Under the pieces are notes generated by a model. That model was not told the DNA's origin. It saw only the letters and a list, made by a program, of their open reading frames with translations, and ran no database searches. 19,054 nt of DNA. Origin: CAZIQY01 sp964541605 (lineage in GTDB: Bacteria > Desulfobacterota > Syntrophia > Syntrophales > UBA2185). Position 1 is the first letter of the stretch. The number at the start of each line of letters is the position of its first letter. The DNA is taken from positions 1 through 19,054 of the forward strand of contig CAZIQY010000050.1 of the NCBI GenBank assembly GCA_964541605.1, in the 5' to 3' direction. A program made the translations under genes and the position numbers. Shown in pieces: positions 14,280 through 19,054 of this stretch.

Positions 14280-15077
14280 ATGAGCAAAGCAAAAGAATTA
14301 TTGACTTTAATAGACAAGATAAAGTTAGTAGATAAGGCTGCGCTTCTCCAGGAACGGTTCCAGGACAGGCCCGATTTTACTATTTCCGATGCGGCATCCG
14401 TACTGGAAGAGAAGCAATCGACTCTCTACTGGACTCTACATAAGCTCACAAGTAGCGGCTATATTTCCCGTACCGGACAGGGCCTGTATTCCTTTCAAAA
14501 CAGGGAAGCAGAATCGATCCAGCCGATCCTCTCCCGTCTCGCTGGCAGGATACTCGATGTCCTCAGGGAAACCGGGCATGATTTCTTCATCTCCGGCTTG
14601 GACATCCTGACGGTCTTCATGGATCACGTCCCCGAGACCTATCCTGTTCTCCTGTTCTCGGGGAAATCCGATGCGGATGAGGTCGCTGATATTCTTTCAA
14701 AGAATAAAATCGACGTCGTCCCCTATGCCAATATCAAGGACTATTCCACCATCCGGCGCATGTCCTCCATGGGCGAGCTTGCCCTGCTGATTCCCACTCA
14801 GGAGTTCACCTATGCAGCAAATGGACTGGCCACTTTTGAAAAGGCTTTTGTCGATCTCTATTACGAAGTCAGCCGGAGGGACTATCCCCTTTCGATTCAG
14901 GAACTGGTAAGGATCTACCTCAACATGAGACGGCGAATGTCCCTGAATAAAAACCGGATGGTCAAGATCGCTTCGCGCAGAAATATACAACAGGACATCC
15001 GGTATATTGTGGAGCACGATGCCATCACGGACGCTGCGATGGAATTTGTCGATAACCTGAGAAAGCGAAACCTGTAA
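14280..15077 (+). CDS. AbiEi-like antitoxin / transcriptional regulator
   Basis: From the ATG at 14280 this is a 265-aa protein. Residues 31-72 look like a winged helix-turn-helix: PDFTISDAASVLEEKQSTLY, then WTLHKLTSSGYISRTGQGLY, where the last part is the basic wing ending in G.Y typical of AbiEi-type antitoxins. The remaining part (about 85-265) is a mixed alpha/beta domain with DVLRETGHDFFISGLDIL and a C-terminal basic helix region (RRRMSLNKNRMVKIASRR). I place it as AbiEi-like mainly from the wing and because its stop is directly followed by the ATG of an AbiEii-type nucleotidyltransferase gene. The expected role is neutralising the toxin and repressing the operon through the upstream inverted repeat. 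Sequence match outside the HTH is not obvious. Confidence 0.75.
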   Translation: MSKAKELLTLIDKIKLVDKAALLQERFQDRPDFTISDAASVLEEKQSTLYWTLHKLTSSGYISRTGQGLYSFQNREAESIQPILSRLAGRILDVLRETGHDFFISGLDILTVFMDHVPETYPVLLFSGKSDADEVADILSKNKIDVVPYANIKDYSTIRRMSSMGELALLIPTQEFTYAANGLATFEKAFVDLYYEVSRRDYPLSIQELVRIYLNMRRRMSLNKNRMVKIASRRNIQQDIRYIVEHDAITDAAMEFVDNLRKRNL

Positions 15078-16292
15078 ATGAACTTTGACGATACTGCCTT
15101 GATCCATGACCGAAAGTGTTTTGACCGCGACACACTGACGGAGCGTCAGGAACAATTCAAATTAAACAGTCTGGCCAGAATGGAGCTTTCCCTGTGGGAT
15201 CTGGAAATCTTTCTGCAAATCCAGGCCATCCTGAAGGATAAGATCGTCCTGAAGGGTGGAGCCGCTGCCCAGTTCTATGTGCCCATTGAATATCAGCGGA
15301 CCAGCGTTGATATCGATATGATCTGTGCCGTGGGAATTGAAGAGGTTGAGAAAGCTCTGGCGGCAATCGAGCGAAAGTTCAACAGCATGGATGGCCTGTT
15401 CAAGGCACGGCCACATAAACCAAAAGATCCCAAGGCAACCCTGCCAATGATGACTTACTACATGGATGTCCCGTCGGTCTGCACGGAAAAGGAACTTTTC
15501 GGGAAAAAGATCACCGGCACACAGGAAATCAAAATAGAGTTTCACTTTACAGACGAACCTTTGGTGATTTACCGGATATCTTCCCCTCATATCTTTGCCC
15601 TGGAAACGCAGCAGACCTATCAACTCCTCCCGTTAGACGATCTCATCGGAGACAAGCTGACAACTCTGGGACCCAATACCATCGGCATCCCCATGGATCG
15701 GGCAGACGAACAGATCAAGCAAATCTACGACATCTCCTGGTTGCTCACATTCAACTGGGATAATATCGACATGCAGCGTGTCAGAAAATCTTTTTTGGCC
15801 AGAGCGAAGTCGGAAGCGCATCAACGTTCCCTGACCGCGAATATGACGGACATCTTCTCAGACATGATCGCGCAAATGAAGCAATTTTCCATCATGGATC
15901 TGGAAAATGACAAGAGTCTGTTGAAGTTGATTAATGATTTTCAAAGCCTGTACGTGAGAAAAGAGCTGAACCGCTCGCCCGCGGAATGGGCTGTCATCGG
16001 CGCCAAAATCCATCTTCTCCTTGGCTATCTGAGTCGAAATAGGGATGCAAAAAGTCCCTTGGACAGCCTTTTTCAATGTGAACGGAACCTCGAATTCGAT
16101 TACCTGAAAGGCGCTGAAAAAGGCCAGCTTGCCCGGCGATTCAGAGAGGAATTTTCAAAAGACTTTGAAAAATACAGCGATTATCCGGCGAGAGTATTAA
16201 AAGGGAAAAATTCTGTCAGACTGCTGTGGGCGGCTGCAAATCCGGATAATGTAGATGAAATCGTCTCTTGGATCAGAAATTTTATTCGGTAA
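15078..16292 (+). CDS. AbiEii/AbiGii-family nucleotidyltransferase toxin
   Basis: A 404-aa protein with the DNA polymerase beta-type nucleotidyltransferase signature of the AbiEii family: LKGGAAAQFY (Gly60-Gly61), then RTSVDIDM (Asp78, Asp80). Residues IKIEFHF (151-157) supply a further acidic strand, and PLDDLIGDKLTTL (185-197) with YDISWLL (217-223) follow, as in AbiEii proteins. The catalytic residues appear intact. Known AbiEii-family toxins transfer nucleotides; MenT-type relatives modify tRNA acceptor ends and block translation. The target of this one is unknown. The C-terminal ~170 residues are extra helical sequence. The gene starts immediately after the antitoxin stop with no gap and a weak GAGAAAG, implying coupling. 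Together they form a type IV-like toxin-antitoxin or abortive-infection pair. Confidence 0.85.
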   Translation: MNFDDTALIHDRKCFDRDTLTERQEQFKLNSLARMELSLWDLEIFLQIQAILKDKIVLKGGAAAQFYVPIEYQRTSVDIDMICAVGIEEVEKALAAIERKFNSMDGLFKARPHKPKDPKATLPMMTYYMDVPSVCTEKELFGKKITGTQEIKIEFHFTDEPLVIYRISSPHIFALETQQTYQLLPLDDLIGDKLTTLGPNTIGIPMDRADEQIKQIYDISWLLTFNWDNIDMQRVRKSFLARAKSEAHQRSLTANMTDIFSDMIAQMKQFSIMDLENDKSLLKLINDFQSLYVRKELNRSPAEWAVIGAKIHLLLGYLSRNRDAKSPLDSLFQCERNLEFDYLKGAEKGQLARRFREEFSKDFEKYSDYPARVLKGKNSVRLLWAAANPDNVDEIVSWIRNFIR

Positions 16293-16334
16293 TAAGCCCC
16301 ATCAAACCTTTAAAAAATCCGAATTAGATTTTTC

Positions 16335-16386
16335 TTGACTTTGGAAATCATTCTGGCATTTTGGAGCTACCACTTCCATTTGGAGG
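16335..16386 (+). promoter_or_regulatory. Upstream region of the ATPase gene: TTGACT box, TTGGA repeats and ribosome binding site
   Basis: A TTGACT box (16335-16340) and a strong GGAGG (16382-16386, six bases before the ATG) lie in the 100-bp gap after the toxin gene. TTGGA occurs three times (16341, 16361, 16380) at 20- and 19-bp spacing. No good -10 is present at 17 bp, so an independent promoter is only possible. Confidence 0.3.
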
Positions 16387-16392
16387 CGCAAT

Positions 16393-17568
16393 ATGGAATT
16401 AATAGACAGATTTTTCAAACCGCCAAAGGCGAGTTTTTTCCTTTTCGGACCTCGCGGCACGGGGAAGTCTACATTTATCAGTAAAGTTTTCAAAGATAGT
16501 TTATCGGTCGATTTGCTTGATCCGGAACGGGTCCGTTATTTTTCTGCGATGCCTGAGCGGCTGAAGGAAATTACCGATGCTTACCCTAAGCCAGGCACTC
16601 TTGTTATCGATGAGATACAGAAGGTCCCGGATTTGCTTCCGGTGGTGCATAGTGTAATGGAACAAAAGAAGGGATGGAACTTTATTTTAACGGGCTCCAG
16701 TGCCCGCAAACTGAAACGTTCGGGGGTGGATTTACTGGGAGGTCGGGCAATCCTATGTACTATGCACCCTTTCATGGCTTCTGAAATGGGGTCACGATTC
16801 AGCTTTGATGACGCACTCCTGCATGGACTACTACCAATTGTCGTGGCTTCGGAGAACCCCGCTGATGTTCTGCGTTCGTATGCCGCCCTCTATCTGAGGG
16901 AAGAAGTGCAGATGGAAGGGCTGGTGCGCAACATAGGCAATTTCTCCAGATTTCTGGAAGCCATAAGCTTTTCCCATGCATCAATCCTCAACATCAGTAA
17001 TGTAGCGCGTGAGTGTGCTGTAGAGCGGAAGGTAGTGGAGGGTTACGTGGAGATATTGGAAGACATTCTTCTTGGTTGGCGGCTTCCTGTGTTCACAAAG
17101 AGGGCAAAACGGAAGTTGGCTCTGCATCCGAAATTCTTTCTATTCGACGCAGGCGTCTTTCGTTCTTTGAGGCCTCAAGGACCTTTCGATCGTCCTGAGG
17201 AGATAGAAGGCCAGGCATTGGAAGGGCTGATTGCACAACATCTCAAGGCTTGGATTGCATACTCCGATGTCAAGAGAGAGCTTTTCTTCTGGCGAACAAG
17301 GTCAGGCGTGGAGGTTGATTTCATAGTATACGGAGAAGACGGCATTTGGGCGATTGAAGTTAAAAATACCCAACACATTCGCCCCGCTGATTTGCGTGGG
17401 CTCAGGTCATTTAAAGAGGAATTCCCTGAAGGCAAAACTTTCTTTCTCTATCGTGGAAAGGATCGTCTGCGTAGGGAAGATACATTGTGTTTACCCTGTA
17501 AAGAATTTCTTGCTGCACTTCAACCCGATCTGGTTTTAGAGGAATTTTTCTCCATTTCACATAAATGA
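16393..17568 (+). CDS. AAA ATPase with DUF4143 / PD-(D/E)XK-like C-terminal domain
   Basis: A 391-aa protein of the AAA_14-DUF4143 type. Walker A is GPRGTGKST (residues 19-27), Walker B TLVIDEIQ (69-76) and sensor 1 ILTGSS (98-103). A winged-helix-like region follows near 195-225. The DUF4143 part shows GVEVDFIV (Asp309) and WAIEVKN (Glu322, Lys324), a spacing that fits a PD-(D/E)XK nuclease-like core. ISNVARECAVERKVVEGYVE resembles the usual HTH of the family. The cellular role of these ATPases is mostly unknown. It follows the AbiE pair by 100 bp on the same strand and lies inside the segment bracketed by the WYL gene ends, so it is probably cargo of the same insertion. Confidence 0.88.
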   Translation: MELIDRFFKPPKASFFLFGPRGTGKSTFISKVFKDSLSVDLLDPERVRYFSAMPERLKEITDAYPKPGTLVIDEIQKVPDLLPVVHSVMEQKKGWNFILTGSSARKLKRSGVDLLGGRAILCTMHPFMASEMGSRFSFDDALLHGLLPIVVASENPADVLRSYAALYLREEVQMEGLVRNIGNFSRFLEAISFSHASILNISNVARECAVERKVVEGYVEILEDILLGWRLPVFTKRAKRKLALHPKFFLFDAGVFRSLRPQGPFDRPEEIEGQALEGLIAQHLKAWIAYSDVKRELFFWRTRSGVEVDFIVYGEDGIWAIEVKNTQHIRPADLRGLRSFKEEFPEGKTFFLYRGKDRLRREDTLCLPCKEFLAALQPDLVLEEFFSISHK

Positions 17569-17618
17569 TAGTTTTTTGATTAATAACCAAGGTCAATCCT
17601 CAAGACATAGAGGACATC

Positions 17619-17645
17619 AAATATAAAAAGCGTTAAATATAAAAA
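17619..17645. repeat. AT-rich direct repeat
   Basis: AAATATAAAAA occurs at 17619-17629 and again at 17635-17645, a 16-bp period, in the AT-rich gap after the ATPase gene. The rest of the gap (17569-17744) shows no gene or clear terminator. The repeat may simply reflect base composition. Confidence 0.4.
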
Positions 17646-17744
17646 TCTTAAAAATCAATGAATACCGTTCGAAATGTGGCAAATCTTCGGTTTTGTTTTC
17701 TGCATAAAAGAAACTTATTATCCGTCTCTAAATTTTCCTCAAAA

Positions 17745-17835
17745 CGAGCTACATTATACCATCCTGTCGCTTCACCCACCCTCTCACATCATCCAACAAA
17801 TCATTTTTGAATTTCGCCGGCGCCAAGATGACGAT
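17745..17835 (-). repeat. Right copy of the 91-bp WYL 3'-end repeat
   Basis: This is the intact-gene partner of 14007-14097, in the same orientation and offset by exactly 3738 bp, with 12 mismatches in 91 bases and no gap. The similarity begins four bases beyond the stop codon. The longest identical run is 22 bp (17792-17813 here, 14054-14075 in the left copy) and would be the likeliest crossover core. Confidence 0.85.
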
Positions 17836-18693
17836 ATTCGGAATCCAGGATTTGAGAATATTGCGGATGGCCTCGTAATGTCCCACCCTGAACGTGACGA
17901 CGAGTGACCCGTCGGGTCTTTCTTCTTTGATCTCCTGGGTCGGAAACATCTTCCGGCGCTTGAAATAATGGCTGACCTGGGCATCAATCAGAACCGTGAC
18001 CTCCAGCTTCATCTCCCCGGCAAACCAGATATTGGCACTGCCATGAAGGATGGCATCCAGATCATCAGGAATGCCTTTGAAGCACGTTTTTGACAGCCGG
18101 AAATCCGTGATCCTGTCGAGAGCGTAACGCTTGAGTATTCCCGTGGTGGGCTCATTCCCGATGAGATACCAGAACCCGCCGAAATAAACGACCCTGTAGG
18201 GCTCCATGCTGACGGGATGAGCTCCCTTATCCGCGGCATACCGGAAACTGACCTGTTTCTTCTCCCTTATGGCCTTCACCGTCCGGTTCAGAAGCGCACC
18301 GTCCAGAGGCACAGCATCGTCGATCTTAACAAAAACCGGCATCGTGGTGACACAGTCATACAGACGATCCAGGACGTCGTCTGCCGCCTTCTTGAAGGGC
18401 TGGCCCAACTGTCCCACAATATTCTTCAGGGCCACCACCAGAGCCAGCTCCGTGTCGTCAAAGACCTCCAGGTTCTTCACCAGGTCCTTGCTCATCTGAT
18501 GAACCCCTTTATGAACTTCATGGAGAGGAAAGCCGGATTCTTTCAGTAAGAGCAAGTCCCTCTGAATCGTCCGGGGTGTCGTCTGAAAATGCTGGCTCAG
18601 CCAGGTGCTGGAAACCTTATCCTTTTCCATGAAGACTCTGAGGATCTGGCCCAGGCGGATCAGTTTCGTCTGTGTGCTTCTGTCACGGCTCAT
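17749..18693 (-). CDS. WYL-domain transcriptional regulator
   Basis: From the ATG at 18693 this is a 314-aa protein. Its N-terminal winged HTH contains STWLSQHFQTTPRTIQRDLL (a DeoR/HTH_11-like recognition helix). A helical linker follows. The WYL domain (about 145-225) has VSFRYA, PYRVVYFGGFWYLIGN with the namesake Trp-Tyr-Leu, and LKRYALDRITDFRLS. A C-terminal WCX-like extension ends in VILAPAKFKNDLLDDV. WYL regulators bind nucleic-acid or nucleotide ligands and often control defence islands. The in-frame start at 18789 is rejected because AGGAGGG sits eight bases before 18693. It is divergent from the ARPP-1-like gene with a 135-bp intergenic region, and its 3' end is duplicated 3.7 kb away. 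Confidence 0.9.
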   Translation of the reverse strand: MSRDRSTQTKLIRLGQILRVFMEKDKVSSTWLSQHFQTTPRTIQRDLLLLKESGFPLHEVHKGVHQMSKDLVKNLEVFDDTELALVVALKNIVGQLGQPFKKAADDVLDRLYDCVTTMPVFVKIDDAVPLDGALLNRTVKAIREKKQVSFRYAADKGAHPVSMEPYRVVYFGGFWYLIGNEPTTGILKRYALDRITDFRLSKTCFKGIPDDLDAILHGSANIWFAGEMKLEVTVLIDAQVSHYFKRRKMFPTQEIKEERPDGSLVVTFRVGHYEAIRNILKSWIPNIVILAPAKFKNDLLDDVRGWVKRQDGIM

Positions 18694-18701
18694 CGATTGT
18701 T

Positions 18702-18708
18702 CCCTCCT
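18702..18708 (-). promoter_or_regulatory. Ribosome binding site deciding the WYL regulator start
   Basis: AGGAGGG on the minus strand, eight bases before the ATG at 18693, is the strongest Shine-Dalgarno in this region. The 32-residue upstream extension has no family resemblance. Confidence 0.65.
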
Positions 18709-18734
18709 GCCCTCAAAGAAATAATGACATCCAG

Positions 18735-18763
18735 AAAATAATGCGACCTGCCCTTGTCGTCGA
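18735..18763 (-). promoter_or_regulatory. Candidate promoter of the WYL regulator gene
   Basis: On the minus strand TCGACG (18763-18758) and TATTTT (18740-18735) are spaced by 17 bp, each matching four of six consensus bases. They lie in the 135-bp divergent region and would leave a leader of about 35 bases. The divergent plus-strand gene has a TAAAAT (18791-18796) but no good -35. Confidence 0.3.
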
Positions 18764-18828
18764 GCCCTTTCATTATCAGCAACAAGCATTTAAAATCAAT
18801 GCAAAAGAGGGGAAAGGAGAAAGAAAAG

Positions 18829-19054
18829 ATGGAAGCGATCATGAAAGGACACATTGAAGGGATAAGATTCGGGGATATTCAGGCTTACACTCATGTGGCT
18901 GTCATCCCCATGATCAGTACCAATGGCTACGGCCCGGATTACCTGACCATGAAGGAGGCGATGGAGGCCCATCTCCTCACGGTTACAGAAGTGACGGAAG
19001 GAGGAACGGTACCGGAACTGAAGGTCATCAACCAGGCGGACAAGCCTGTACTGC
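18829..19054 (+). CDS. ARPP-1 / DUF6569-like protein (5' end only)
   Basis: The first 75 codons of a gene that runs off the right edge. AAGGAG nine bases upstream supports the ATG at 18829. The protein begins MEAIMKGHIEGIRFGDIQAY and continues with YLTMKEAMEAHLLTVTEV, then GGTVPELKVINQADKPVL. The TxxEA...L.TVTEV..GG.VPEL.V.N....PVL pattern is what I know from the ARPP-1 (DUF6569) domain, found in predicted biological-conflict and stress gene neighbourhoods. Biochemical activity is unknown. The gene is divergent from the WYL regulator and may be controlled by it. The assignment rests on the N-terminal quarter only. Confidence 0.7.
   Translation, partial: MEAIMKGHIEGIRFGDIQAYTHVAVIPMISTNGYGPDYLTMKEAMEAHLLTVTEVTEGGTVPELKVINQADKPVL

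Noticed and set aside
17619..17645. CRISPR-like repeat
   Set aside because: Only two AT-rich 11-bp copies with a 5-bp gap; no spacer pattern and no cas genes.
14007..17835. Insertion sequence or transposon with target-site duplication
   Set aside because: The flanking copies are 91 bp and 13% diverged, far longer than a target-site duplication, and no transposase or terminal inverted repeats are seen.
17674..17907. Plus-strand 77-codon frame before the WYL gene end
   Set aside because: Its second half is antisense to conserved WYL codons and there is no ribosome binding site.

Overview
The window looks like a chromosomal segment of a strictly bacterial, probably anaerobic deltaproteobacterium-type genome (Syntrophus/Smithella-like is my best guess). 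That is inferred from protein style, a GC content that appears to be near 50%, the mix of cobalamin salvage, acyl-CoA ligase and glycolytic genes, and a Cys-rich protein of a type I associate with that group. It is not a proof of taxonomy.

Region 1 (1-5182, all minus strand): a tightly coupled cobU-cobT-cobS set for nucleotide-loop assembly of cobalamin. Upstream lie a soluble PAS-PAS hybrid histidine kinase with a C-terminal receiver domain and a small secreted Adhesin_E-like protein with its own candidate promoter.

Region 2 (5183-13380, all minus strand): a long co-directional block with very small gaps and several stop/start overlaps. In order of transcription it reads SagB-type nitroreductase, pyruvate kinase, phosphoglucomutase, exported 238-aa protein, 95-aa membrane protein, class II fructose-bisphosphate aldolase, zinc-ribbon protein, hotdog thioesterase and AMP-forming acyl-CoA ligase. 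Three central sugar-phosphate enzymes are thus interleaved with uncharacterised envelope proteins and an acyl-CoA activation/hydrolysis pair. A strong stem-loop lies just beyond the last gene.

Region 3 (13381-18828, accessory): a 333-bp AT-rich gap holds attachment-site-like sequence (a tRNA 3'-end-like fragment and paired TACCCCCA repeats). It is followed by a small Cys-rich protein gene. Next comes an AbiEi/AbiEii-type toxin-antitoxin pair and a AAA ATPase with a C-terminal DUF4143/nuclease-like domain, all on the plus strand. This module is bracketed by two same-orientation copies, 3738 bp apart, of the last ~90 bp of a WYL-domain regulator gene. The right copy belongs to an intact WYL gene; the left copy is a 28-codon orphan. 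That is the topology left by a site-specific element that entered the 3' end of the WYL gene and supplied a replacement end. I regard this as the most interesting observation in the window.

Region 4 (18829-19054): divergent from the WYL gene, the beginning of an ARPP-1/DUF6569-like gene runs off the window. The right third of the window therefore looks like a small defence or conflict island grafted next to a housekeeping metabolic operon.
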